Shown here: piece by piece, positions 8,175 through 15,001 of the stretch
Layout: each line of letters starts with the position of its first letter
Position numbering within the stretch: position 1 is the stretch's first letter
Assembly: GCA_038209155.1 (NCBI GenBank)
Contig: JBBQYA010000029.1
Coordinates: forward strand, 1-30,396
Direction of reading: 5' to 3'
Length of the DNA stretch: 30,396 bases
Source: JBBQYA01 sp038209155
GTDB lineage: Bacteria; Bacteroidota; Bacteroidia; Sphingobacteriales; Sphingobacteriaceae
Position numbers and translations under genes: made by a program
Notes under the pieces: generated by a model
The model's database searches: none
Seen by the model: the letters and a program-made list of their open reading frames with translations, nothing else
What the model was told of the DNA's origin: nothing

Positions 8175-8585
8175 ATGTATCCAGAATATATGGTAGCGCC
8201 GATGCGCGAGGAACTTACCTCCGTAGGTTTCGAAGAATTAAAAACACCAGAAGCAGTAGAATTAGCCTTAAGTGCAGAAGGAACTACATTGGTTATGGTA
8301 AATTCAGTATGCGGTTGTGCGGCAGCAAATGCACGTCCAGCAGCAAGAATGGCAATTAAAAATGAAAAGCGACCAGATAAAATGGTAACCGTTTTTGCTG
8401 GAATGGAAACTGATGCAGTTTCTAAAGCAAGAGCTATGATGTTTCCTTTTCCTCCATCATCACCTTCTATTGCTTTATTCAAAAACGGCAAAGTGGTTCA
8501 CATGATAGAAAGACATCATATAGAAGGCAGACCAGCACAAATGATTGCTGAAAACCTGATCACAGCTTTTGAAGAGTATTGCTAA
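8175..8585 (+). CDS. BrxA/BrxB family bacilliredoxin (YphP/YqiW-like)
   Basis: This 136-residue thioredoxin-like protein belongs to the YphP/YqiW (DUF1094) family. In Bacillus these proteins are bacilliredoxins that remove bacillithiol from protein cysteines. The sequence opens MYPEYMVAPMREEL and carries the diagnostic CGC redox motif in VNSVCGCAAANARPA, followed by FPFPPSSPSIALFKNGKVV and the C-terminal RHHIEGRPA segment. It is a cytosolic protein. The start at 8175 is chosen because the promoter -7 box covers the earlier candidate at 8145. The gene stands alone, with its own promoter and a strong terminator. A bacillithiol-related role is inferred from the family and has not been shown for this organism. 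Confidence 0.92.
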   Translation: MYPEYMVAPMREELTSVGFEELKTPEAVELALSAEGTTLVMVNSVCGCAAANARPAARMAIKNEKRPDKMVTVFAGMETDAVSKARAMMFPFPPSSPSIALFKNGKVVHMIERHHIEGRPAQMIAENLITAFEEYC

Positions 8586-8602
8586 ATAATTAATTTAGAA
8601 TG

Positions 8603-8631
8603 AAAAGCCTTTAGAAATAAAGGCTTTTTTT
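8603..8631 (+). terminator. Rho-independent terminator of bacilliredoxin gene
   Basis: The arms AAAAGCCTTT (8603-8612) and AAAGGCTTTT (8619-8628) pair perfectly around a 6-nt loop and run into a T-tract. It lies 17 nt past the stop codon. Confidence 0.9.
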
Positions 8632-8808
8632 GTTTTAGGGTGATAGGGAAAGGTTGCAATGTTTTAAATTGAGGGTTTCAGTTTTTCAACTTGGAAACCT
8701 TGCTAATTTCTTGCACTCCTTGAGTTTTTTCTTACCTTTTAGCGAAGTTTGATTGTTCTTTGGGCTTATTGCATTTATATTTCAAGACCTTGCACTAAAA
8801 ACAAAAAA

Positions 8809-10293
8809 TCACTTCAAAAATTTCTCCACTTCATCTGCTACCACTCTTCCAGAAATAATAGAGGGCGGCACACCAGGCCCAGGTACAGTCAATTGGCCAG
8901 TGAAAAATAAGTTTTTTACTTTCTTAGATCGCATTCTAGGTTTGAAAAATGCAGTTTGCAAAAGTGTATTTGCTAATCCATAAGCATTGCCTTTGTATGA
9001 ATTATAATCTTTTACAAAATCATTCATAGCATAACTTCTTTTTAGAATAATATGATCTGAAATAGATTGATCGGTTAATTTTTCAAATCTTTTTAGAATA
9101 ATCTGAAAATATTTTTCTCGAAGTTCATCGGTATCTTGTAATCCTGGTGCTAGAGGAATTAAAAAGAATAAATTTTCACAACCTTCTGGAGCAATAGTAT
9201 TGTCAGTAGCGGAAGGGCAGGAGGCATAAAACAAAGGTTTTGTCGGCCATTTCGGGTCTGTGTAGATTTCTTCTGCATGTAGTTCAAAATCTTCGTCGAA
9301 AAACAAATTATGATGCAAAACCCCTTTTATTTTTTTATTCAATCCAATATAAAAAAGCAATGAGGAAGGTGACATTGTTCTGTTTTCCCAGTATTCTTTA
9401 GAATAAGTTCTATCGTAATCTTGCAACAAACTTTGTTCTGTATGCTCGTAATCGCCATTTGAAACGATTGCATCTGCAAAAAATTCATTTTCCTCAACTT
9501 TTACAGATTTAGCAACACCGTTTGTGGTTGTTATTGTAGTAACTGGAGAATTGAATTCAAATTTAACTCCCTCATCTAATGCAATTTGATACATTGCTTT
9601 TACAATCTCATTCATACCACCAGCTGGATACCAAGTCCCTAAAACCAAATCTGCATAATTCATCATGCTATACATTGCTGGAGTATTTTGTGGAGTAGCT
9701 CCCAAAAACAGAACTGGAAATTCAACGATTTTCCTCAACTTCTCATTCGAGAAAAATTTTCTAACATGCTTTCGCATCGATTGAAATAATTGAATTTTAA
9801 ATGATTGTATGATCACCTTCCAATCAATGAATTCAAAAATGGAGTAGGAGGGACGAAATACATAATCTTTCATCCCAACTTCATATTTATATTTTGCCTG
9901 TGCTAAGAATTCGTCTAAACCTTTGGAACTTCCCGTTTGATGTTTTTCAAAAAATGCTCTTAAATCTTCCATTTCTGCTGGAACATCTTCCACATCGTTA
10001 TCTCCAAAAAACACTCGATAGGATGGATTTAATTTTTGTAGTGAATAAAAATCACTTACTTTTTTTCCGAATAATTCAAAATAATCTTCAAAAACGTCGG
10101 GCATCCAATACCAACTTGGACCCATATCAAAGCGGAAACCATCTTTTTCCCAAATTCTTGCTCTGCCACCGGGTTGATCATTTTTTTCAATTACTAAAAC
10201 ATCAAAACCTTTTTTTGCTAATAAGGCAGATGCTGCCAAACCTCCAAATCCTGCGCCTATTACGATTATTTTCTTTTTAGAACTGTTTTCCAT
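8809..10293 (-). CDS. crtI: Phytoene desaturase (CrtI type)
   Basis: CrtI is an FAD enzyme, acting at the membrane surface, that desaturates phytoene stepwise to lycopene. The 494-residue protein has the N-terminal dinucleotide motif VIGAGFGGLAASALL (glycines 13-18) and the downstream GGRARIWEKDGFRFDMGPSWY segment. Near its end is the CrtI hallmark LTVPGPGVPPSIISGRVVADEV. The length is normal. It is transcribed away from crtB, with 127 bp between the two ATGs. A minus-strand TAAATTTG ends only 5 nt before its ATG, suggesting an almost leaderless mRNA. No clear terminator was found in the 220 bp that separate it from the bacilliredoxin gene. A CrtO/CrtD-like ketolase or other desaturase is less likely given the neighbouring crtB and lycopene cyclase. 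Confidence 0.94.
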   Translation of the reverse strand: MENSSKKKIIVIGAGFGGLAASALLAKKGFDVLVIEKNDQPGGRARIWEKDGFRFDMGPSWYWMPDVFEDYFELFGKKVSDFYSLQKLNPSYRVFFGDNDVEDVPAEMEDLRAFFEKHQTGSSKGLDEFLAQAKYKYEVGMKDYVFRPSYSIFEFIDWKVIIQSFKIQLFQSMRKHVRKFFSNEKLRKIVEFPVLFLGATPQNTPAMYSMMNYADLVLGTWYPAGGMNEIVKAMYQIALDEGVKFEFNSPVTTITTTNGVAKSVKVEENEFFADAIVSNGDYEHTEQSLLQDYDRTYSKEYWENRTMSPSSLLFYIGLNKKIKGVLHHNLFFDEDFELHAEEIYTDPKWPTKPLFYASCPSATDNTIAPEGCENLFFLIPLAPGLQDTDELREKYFQIILKRFEKLTDQSISDHIILKRSYAMNDFVKDYNSYKGNAYGLANTLLQTAFFKPRMRSKKVKNLFFTGQLTVPGPGVPPSIISGRVVADEVEKFLK

Positions 10294-10298
10294 TGCTC

Positions 10299-10306
10299 CA
10301 AATTTA
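10299..10306 (-). promoter_or_regulatory. Probable -7 element of crtI
   Basis: Minus-strand TAAATTTG matches TAnnTTTG, and its end is 5 nt from the crtI ATG, implying initiation at or next to the start codon. There is no good -33 TTTG, so the call is moderate. Confidence 0.5.
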
Positions 10307-10408
10307 ACAGCTATTCTTACAATATGTTAGCATTAAAAACTTAGAATTATAAAATGGAAGATAAAATCAAAAATTTAAATGCTTATTAGGCTCAATTATA
10401 CATAATGT

Positions 10409-10416
10409 TATATTTG
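10409..10416 (+). promoter_or_regulatory. Probable -7 element of crtB operon
   Basis: TATATTTG matches TAnnTTTG and ends 4 nt before the crtB ATG, again implying a leaderless or nearly leaderless transcript. The -33 position is poor. It mirrors the crtI element in the same 127-bp divergent spacer. Confidence 0.5.
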
Positions 10417-10420
10417 CCCA

Positions 10421-11254
10421 ATGAATTTGTATGATCAAACATGTTTTGAGTGTAGCCGACTGATTACCAATAGATATAGTACCTCGTTCAGTTTGGGAAT
10501 AAAAGCTTTTGATCGTAAATATCAATTTCCGATTTATGCTGTTTATGGTTTTGTGAGATATGCAGATGAAATTGTTGATACCTTTGAACACCAAGATAAA
10601 AAAGAATTATTAGCTAATTTTAGATCAGAAACTTTTAAAGCAATTGACGAAAGTATAAGCTTAAATCCTGTTTTACAATCTTTTCAATTAATAGTAAATC
10701 AATATAAGATCGGGCATGATTTGATAGAAGCTTTTCTTGAAAGCATGAAAATGGATTTGGAAAAACTGGAATACAACCAGCAGATATATGAAAAGTATAT
10801 TTATGGATCAGCAGAGGTGGTTGGATTGATGTGTCTCCGAATATTTTGCGAGAAGGACGATAAAATGTGTGCTGATCTGACTCCAACTGCAAGAAATTTA
10901 GGTTCTGCATTTCAGAAAATAAACTTTTTGAGAGATATTAAATCTGATTTTGAAGATAGAGGAAGAACCTATTTTCCGTCTGTGAACTTTTTAACTTTTG
11001 ATGACGTTGTTAAAAGAGAGATTGAAAAAGATATTAAAAGTGATTTTGACTCTTCTCTAGTTGGAATAAAAAAATTACCAAAGGGATGTAGGTTAGGCGT
11101 TTATGTTGCTTATAAATATTATCTTCAACTTTTTGAACAAATTAAAAACACACCAGCATCAGAAATTATGCAAAAACGAATTCGAGTAGCCGATTCTTCT
11201 AAACTTTTCATTTTTGCAAAAGCGGTTTTAAAAAATGAACTCAATACTCTTTAA
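10421..11254 (+). CDS. crtB: Phytoene synthase (squalene/phytoene synthase family)
   Basis: CrtB joins two geranylgeranyl diphosphates head to head to make phytoene, the first committed carotenoid step. The 277-residue protein has both aspartate-rich Mg-diphosphate sites, YADEIVDT (Asp49-Asp53) and LRDIKSDFEDRGRTYFP (Asp172-Asp176), and the opening RYSTSFSLGIKAF typical of the family. The start at 10421 gives the usual N-terminus. It is the first gene of a tight four-gene unit. The next start codon is 1 nt after its stop. Squalene synthase or hydroxysqualene synthase is the alternative family member, but the crtI and lycopene cyclase neighbours make phytoene synthase much more likely. Confidence 0.95.
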   Translation: MNLYDQTCFECSRLITNRYSTSFSLGIKAFDRKYQFPIYAVYGFVRYADEIVDTFEHQDKKELLANFRSETFKAIDESISLNPVLQSFQLIVNQYKIGHDLIEAFLESMKMDLEKLEYNQQIYEKYIYGSAEVVGLMCLRIFCEKDDKMCADLTPTARNLGSAFQKINFLRDIKSDFEDRGRTYFPSVNFLTFDDVVKREIEKDIKSDFDSSLVGIKKLPKGCRLGVYVAYKYYLQLFEQIKNTPASEIMQKRIRVADSSKLFIFAKAVLKNELNTL

Positions 11255-11255
11255 T

Positions 11256-11780
11256 ATGAAAAAATTTAAAATTTTCGTTTTATTTTTATCATTAATTATG
11301 ATGAAGGAAAGTTTCGGATTGGATGTTTTGGATTTGAGAAAGAACTATTATGCAGCAGTTACTGATGCTAAAAAAACTGAAGATTTGTACAATCAATTAG
11401 TAAATTCAAAATCAAATAACCCAATTGTAATTGCCTATATTGGTTCTTTGCAAGCATTAAAAGCAAAACATTCTTGGAATCCTTACCAAAAATTAAGTTT
11501 GCTTGCTGAGTCGCAAAAAACATTGGACAAAGCCATTAGCCTTTCGCCAAATAATGTTGAGATTCGATTTTTGAGATACACGATCCAATATTATGTACCA
11601 ACTTTTTTAGGTCAAAGCAAAAATCTAGATGACGATCGCACAAAAATCATTTATTTGATTAATAAAAAATTGTATCAGCCAGATGATAAATCGCTGATGA
11701 AAAATATTGTAGCTTTCATGGGTGAAACCAATAAATGTACTGCAGAAGAATTGGAAATGCTGCAAAAGGGAATCAGCTAA
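11256..11780 (+). CDS. Exported hypothetical protein in carotenoid operon
   Basis: I do not recognise a named family. The 174-residue product starts at the ATG 1 nt after the crtB stop. An alternative ATG at 11235 would overlap crtB by 20 nt and place extra residues before the signal. The N-terminus MKKFKIFVLFLSLIMMKESFG looks like a Sec signal peptide, with cleavage near residue 21. The mature part is helical. A segment around 80-105 (SLLAESQKTLDKAISLSPNN) reads like one TPR-type repeat, which suggests a protein-binding role. Its position between crtB and the lycopene cyclase, with 1-nt and 3-nt gaps, implies cotranscription and a link to carotenoid synthesis or membrane placement. That link is inferred from context only. 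Confidence 0.85.
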   Translation: MKKFKIFVLFLSLIMMKESFGLDVLDLRKNYYAAVTDAKKTEDLYNQLVNSKSNNPIVIAYIGSLQALKAKHSWNPYQKLSLLAESQKTLDKAISLSPNNVEIRFLRYTIQYYVPTFLGQSKNLDDDRTKIIYLINKKLYQPDDKSLMKNIVAFMGETNKCTAEELEMLQKGIS

Positions 11781-11783
11781 GCG

Positions 11784-12473
11784 GTGCAAAAATTTACCTA
11801 TCTTCTTATAAATGCCTTTACGCTTCTTGGACCTTTACTTCTTTCATTTGACAAAAAAGTAGCTTTTTACAAAACTTGGAAATTTAGTTTTCCAGCTATC
11901 TTTATCACTGGAGTTTTATTTATTATTTGGGATTATTTATTTACTATTTATGGAGTTTGGAGTTTTAATCCAGATTATATAATTGGAAAAAGTTTATTTA
12001 ATCTACCTGTAGAAGAAATATTATTTTTTATTACAGTTCCTTATGCTTGCTTATTTATTTACGAATGTTTAAATGTATATATTACCAGAGATATACTTTC
12101 AGCGTATGCAAAATATATTCAGTGGTTTTTATGGATTATTTGTATCCCAATCTTGTTTTATTATTTCGATCATTTATACACTAGAATAACTTTTTCGACC
12201 CTTTTCGTTATTCTTTCCATCAATATTTTTTATAATAAACCAATTTATTTTGGTCGATTTTTATTAAGTTATTTTGTGGTACTTATCCCTTTTGCTATTG
12301 TAAATGGTTTGCTTACTTCTATTCCAGTTGTGATGTATAATGATGCTGAAAATTTAGGAATTAGAATCGGAACAATTCCATTAGACGATTTTTTTTATAA
12401 TTTCAGTTTACTTTTAATTAATGTTAATTTATTTGAATATTTCAGATCAAACTATTCACAAAAATACAGGTGA
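11784..12473 (+). CDS. crtYcd: Lycopene cyclase, fused CrtYc-CrtYd type
   Basis: This 229-residue integral membrane protein has about seven hydrophobic helices arranged as two related halves. Each half carries the heterodimeric-cyclase signature: LPVEEILFF (75-78 PVEE) and IPLDDFFYNF (199-202 PLDD). In actinobacteria CrtYc and CrtYd are separate polypeptides, while archaea, fungi and some Bacteroidota have them fused as here. It should cyclise lycopene ends to beta-ionone rings, giving gamma- and then beta-carotene. The start is GTG at 11784, 3 nt after the preceding stop. No in-frame ATG gives the conserved N-terminus. Its TGA stop overlaps the GTG start of the next gene (GTGA), a sign of translational coupling. 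Confidence 0.9.
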   Translation: MQKFTYLLINAFTLLGPLLLSFDKKVAFYKTWKFSFPAIFITGVLFIIWDYLFTIYGVWSFNPDYIIGKSLFNLPVEEILFFITVPYACLFIYECLNVYITRDILSAYAKYIQWFLWIICIPILFYYFDHLYTRITFSTLFVILSINIFYNKPIYFGRFLLSYFVVLIPFAIVNGLLTSIPVVMYNDAENLGIRIGTIPLDDFFYNFSLLLINVNLFEYFRSNYSQKYR

Positions 12474-12709
12474 ACGAAATTATCCCAGAATATACTAGAC
12501 AGCAATTAGCCTTGCGAAACGGACAAGATAAGCCTGAAGTTTGGGTTTGCTTTCAAGGCTTAATTTACGATGTAACGCTGAGCAGATTATGGCAAACGGG
12601 CAAACATTATGAGCATTGGGCTGGGCAGGATTTAACCGATGAATTAGCCGATGCGCCACATACCTCAGAAGTGTTCAAACGTTTCAAAGTAATAGGGAAA
12701 TTAATTTAA
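12470..12709 (+). CDS. Cytochrome b5-like heme/steroid-binding miniprotein
   Basis: The 79-residue protein is a bare cytochrome b5-like domain of the small heme/steroid-binding type. Its core LIYDVTLSRLWQTGKHYEHW leads into AGQDLTDELADAPHTSEVFK, so His46, His49 and His64 are candidate heme ligands. There is no signal peptide or membrane anchor, so it should be cytosolic or membrane-peripheral. It begins with GTG and overlaps the lycopene cyclase stop by 4 nt (GTGA), so the two are almost certainly made together. Such domains can donate electrons to oxygenases or bind hydrophobic ligands. Here an electron-transfer or carotenoid-binding role is an inference from operon position. It is the last gene of the crtB unit. 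Confidence 0.85.
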   Translation: MNEIIPEYTRQQLALRNGQDKPEVWVCFQGLIYDVTLSRLWQTGKHYEHWAGQDLTDELADAPHTSEVFKRFKVIGKLI

Positions 12710-12750
12710 AAGTTAAATTTAACGTTATTAAAATATGAAAATTACAACCC

Positions 12751-12790
12751 TTTGAATTTGCTTTGGACTAGAGCCTTAGCAAAATTCAAA
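12751..12790. terminator. Probable bidirectional terminator, crt operon / pfkB
   Basis: TTTGAATTTGCT (12751-12762) pairs with AGCAAAATTCAAA (12778-12790), with one bulged base. It lies between two convergent genes, 41 nt after the cytochrome b5-like gene and 26 nt after the kinase stop. T-tracts are weak, so the call is moderate. A 12-bp palindrome GTTAAATTTAAC lies just before it at 12712-12723. Confidence 0.5.
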
Positions 12791-12815
12791 AGATATGATA
12801 TGATCTAAATCTATC

Positions 12816-13751
12816 TTAATTCAACTCGTCTACAATAGAAATCTCAACTTGTGAAAGTGAAATAAATTGCTGTACACGTTCTGAAATTTCTTGCTGACTA
12901 AGATTCATAATTCTTTCTGTACCAAATTTTTCTACGCAGAATGATGCAATTGCAGATCCATGAATGATTGCTCTTTTCATATTTTCAAAACTAATATTTT
13001 TTGTTTTTGCCAAATAACCGATGAAACCACCGGCGAAACAATCTCCAGCACCAGTTGGGTCAAAAACCTCCTCTAATGGCAAAGCTGGTGCAAAAAACAC
13101 CTCATTTTCGTTGAATAATAAAGCTCCATGTTCTCCTTTTTTAATGACCAAAAACTTAGGACCCATTTTCAAAATAGATTTTGCAGCTTTCAATAAGGAA
13201 TATTCGCCTGATAATTGTCGGGCTTCTGCATCATTTATCGTCAAAACATCCACACGTTTTATCACTTCCACCAAATCTGTCATAGCAATATCCATCCAAA
13301 AGTTCATGGTATCCATTACCACTAATTTTGGTTTGGTTTGCAAACGATCTAAAACCGTTGCTTGTACAGAGGGAGTCAAATTTCCAAGCATCAAGAACTC
13401 AGAATTCTGATATTCTTCCGGAATAATGGGATCAAAGTCTGCCAAAACATTTAATTCTGTAACCAATGTATCGCGACTATTCATATCATTATGATATTTT
13501 CCAGACCAAAAAAATGATTTTTCATTTTCCTTAATCTGCAATCCAACGGTATTGATGCCGTGTGAATTTAATTCTTCTATTTTCGATTTTGGAAAATCAT
13601 CACCCACTACAGCTACCAAATTGATAGATTTTGTGAAATAGGAAGCTGCCAAAGAAATATAAGTAGCAGCTCCACCGACAATTTTATCTGTCTTACCAAA
13701 CGGAGTTTCGATTGCATCGAAGGCTACGGTACCAATAACTAATAAACTCAT
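12816..13751 (-). CDS. PfkB-family carbohydrate/nucleoside kinase
   Basis: This 311-residue protein is a ribokinase-like (PfkB) kinase. The N-terminal half has the substrate-side GGAATYISLAA motif (from about residue 26). The C-terminal half has the anion-hole and catalytic signature DPTGAGDCFAGGFIGYLA with the base Asp in GAGD. The family phosphorylates sugars such as ribose, fructose 6-phosphate or 2-keto-3-deoxygluconate, or nucleosides such as adenosine. The sequence alone does not settle which. No sugar-pathway genes surround it. It is convergent with the crt operon and divergent from tRNA-Asn, and has no perfect -7 box before its ATG. Confidence 0.9.
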   Translation of the reverse strand: MSLLVIGTVAFDAIETPFGKTDKIVGGAATYISLAASYFTKSINLVAVVGDDFPKSKIEELNSHGINTVGLQIKENEKSFFWSGKYHNDMNSRDTLVTELNVLADFDPIIPEEYQNSEFLMLGNLTPSVQATVLDRLQTKPKLVVMDTMNFWMDIAMTDLVEVIKRVDVLTINDAEARQLSGEYSLLKAAKSILKMGPKFLVIKKGEHGALLFNENEVFFAPALPLEEVFDPTGAGDCFAGGFIGYLAKTKNISFENMKRAIIHGSAIASFCVEKFGTERIMNLSQQEISERVQQFISLSQVEISIVDELN

Positions 13752-13773
13752 GAATATTTTTTTTTCGCAAATA

Positions 13774-13804
13774 TTGCATAATTAATTTTTATACCCTAAT
13801 ATTG
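13774..13804 (+). promoter_or_regulatory. Probable promoter of tRNA-Asn
   Basis: TTG at 13774-13776, a 20-nt spacer and TAATATTG at 13797-13804 (one mismatch to TAnnTTTG). Transcription would begin about 13 nt ahead of the mature tRNA 5' end. Confidence 0.45.
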
Positions 13805-13821
13805 CACCTCGTTAAAAAAAC

Positions 13822-13895
13822 TCCTCAATAGCTCAGTTGGTTAGAGCAAATGACTGTTAATCATTAGGTCCCTGGTTCGAGTCCAGGTTGGGGAG
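13822..13895 (+). tRNA. tRNA-Asn (anticodon GTT)
   Basis: A full cloverleaf can be folded. The acceptor arms TCCTCAA and TTGGGGA (one T-G wobble) are followed by discriminator G. The D arm is GCTC-loop-GAGC, the anticodon arm is AATGA-CTGTTAA-TCATT with GTT at 13856-13858, and the T arm is CCTGG-TTCGAGT-CCAGG. The CCA end is not encoded. A strong terminator follows within 2 nt. Confidence 0.96.
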
Positions 13896-13896
13896 C

Positions 13897-13921
13897 AAAG
13901 CCACCGCAAGGTGGCTTTTTT
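13897..13921 (+). terminator. Rho-independent terminator of tRNA-Asn
   Basis: AAAGCCACC (13897-13905) and GGTGGCTTT (13910-13918) form a 9-bp stem closed by a GCAA tetraloop and followed by a T-run. This is a textbook intrinsic terminator. Confidence 0.92.
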
Positions 13922-14316
13922 ATGTTTAAACAGTTTTTTATAATTTATAAAGCATTAATTTACAATGCTTTGATTTCTTATATTTTAGTTTAGGAAATAA
14001 AATTTTGTCGAGATTGTAAAGCGTTTTATGGTTTAATCGTAAATTTTATTAAATAAATTTTGAGTTTAAACTCAAATTAAAAGCGCAGGATTTCGGGTTT
14101 TTATCTTTTTATTTTTATGAAAAATGAATAAGATTGACGTTTTGATGTGGTATTCAGAATGAAAAATTGTCAAAGATTTTTATTTTCAAAAGATTTTTAT
14201 TCTCTTTTGATAGTAAATAAAACGTTTAGAATTAAAATATCTTTTCGTTTTAATTATTTCAAATTTGATTATTAGCTAATAATTTGAGTTTTAAATTGTA
14301 ACTTCTAAACAATTTG
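13922..14316. other. Gene-free spacer between tRNA-Asn and rloB-like gene
   Basis: No gene is seen in these 395 bp. The spacer contains a perfect 18-bp palindrome, TTTGAGTTTAAACTCAAA (14059-14076). It also has an 8-bp inverted repeat AATTAAAA/TTTTAATT (14230-14237 with 14248-14255) and the palindrome TTATTAGCTAATAA (14269-14282). The last two lie just past the RloB-like stop and could weakly end that transcript, though no T-tract is obvious. I found no copy of the tRNA 3' end here or at the other border of the two-gene block. Confidence 0.6.
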
Positions 14317-15000
14317 TTACTTTCTTAGATGCAAATTCAATTCATCGACTAGCAAATAAACCGTAGTTACTGGATTTTGAACATGATATGATTGATTCAT
14401 CTGTGATTCATGAAGCTTTTTAGCGTTTCTAATCGCTTCTTTTTGTTCTGACTTTGGGTCATTAATTAATTTATTATAAACTATTCTTGAAAATTTTTTA
14501 CTCTTTCCATCTTTTTCATAATTGATATTCCAGTATTTACTAAGTATTTTAAAATATTCTGTTCTTAATTCCTTTTGATCTAAATATTTATAGTGGAGTA
14601 CAAACCAAAGTTCAAATGCGTCATTTGAATACGCGCATTTGTACTCTAGAATAATAGCTTTCTTTATGGCCGAATTAAAATCTTCTTGTTGATTTGTTAT
14701 TTTAGGATTATAATCCATATCAAATACGCACCATATTTCATCATACTCTTCATCTTCCGTATAATGTTTTACGGTTTCCACCAATTTTGATTTTGTACTT
14801 CCTTTACTAATTGTTTTAATATCTGCTAAAACAGGAAATGATTTAAAATACATTTCCTCTGTTTGTCCTTCGCAAACAATTAAAAATCGTTTTCTTGTGT
14901 TAATGGTATTTTCCGAATACTTATAATCATTTATTTTTTTAAGCCATGGTTTATTGGCAATCAAATCAGATATTTTAATTGCTTTGGTATTTTTAGGCAT
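14317..15000 (-). CDS. RloB-family (TOPRIM-like) protein, probable defence effector
   Basis: The 227-residue protein has the RloB-domain layout. An early acidic motif CEGQTEEMYFKSF (Glu44) follows a beta strand, and a second acidic pair FDMDYNP (Asp94, Asp96) follows. Then comes SNDAFELWFVLHY (about 124-136). This spacing of a Glu and a DxD resembles a TOPRIM-like metal site, so nuclease activity is plausible but inferred. RloB proteins occur with an AAA ATPase in restriction-linked RloAB pairs, and in the AbiL abortive-infection system (AbiLii). The gene starts 1 nt after the ATPase stop, so the two are coexpressed. It has no promoter of its own. No signal peptide or membrane segment is present. 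Confidence 0.85.
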   Translation of the reverse strand: MPKNTKAIKISDLIANKPWLKKINDYKYSENTINTRKRFLIVCEGQTEEMYFKSFPVLADIKTISKGSTKSKLVETVKHYTEDEEYDEIWCVFDMDYNPKITNQQEDFNSAIKKAIILEYKCAYSNDAFELWFVLHYKYLDQKELRTEYFKILSKYWNINYEKDGKSKKFSRIVYNKLINDPKSEQKEAIRNAKKLHESQMNQSYHVQNPVTTVYLLVDELNLHLRK

Positions 15001-15001
15001 A

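Noticed and set aside
8072..8491. Minus-strand 139-residue frame opposite the bacilliredoxin gene
   Set aside because: It is antisense to a gene with clear family motifs, a promoter and a terminator; its own translation shows no motif.
8632..8808. Terminator for crtI
   Set aside because: Only a weak 6-bp inverted repeat (GGTTTC 8674-8679 with GAAACC 8694-8699) with a 14-nt loop and no T-tract in the right direction.
13870..13896. tRNA-Asn 3' end as an attachment site for an integrated island
   Set aside because: I found no duplicate of the tRNA 3' segment downstream and no integrase gene in the window; the adjacent two-gene block may have arrived another way.
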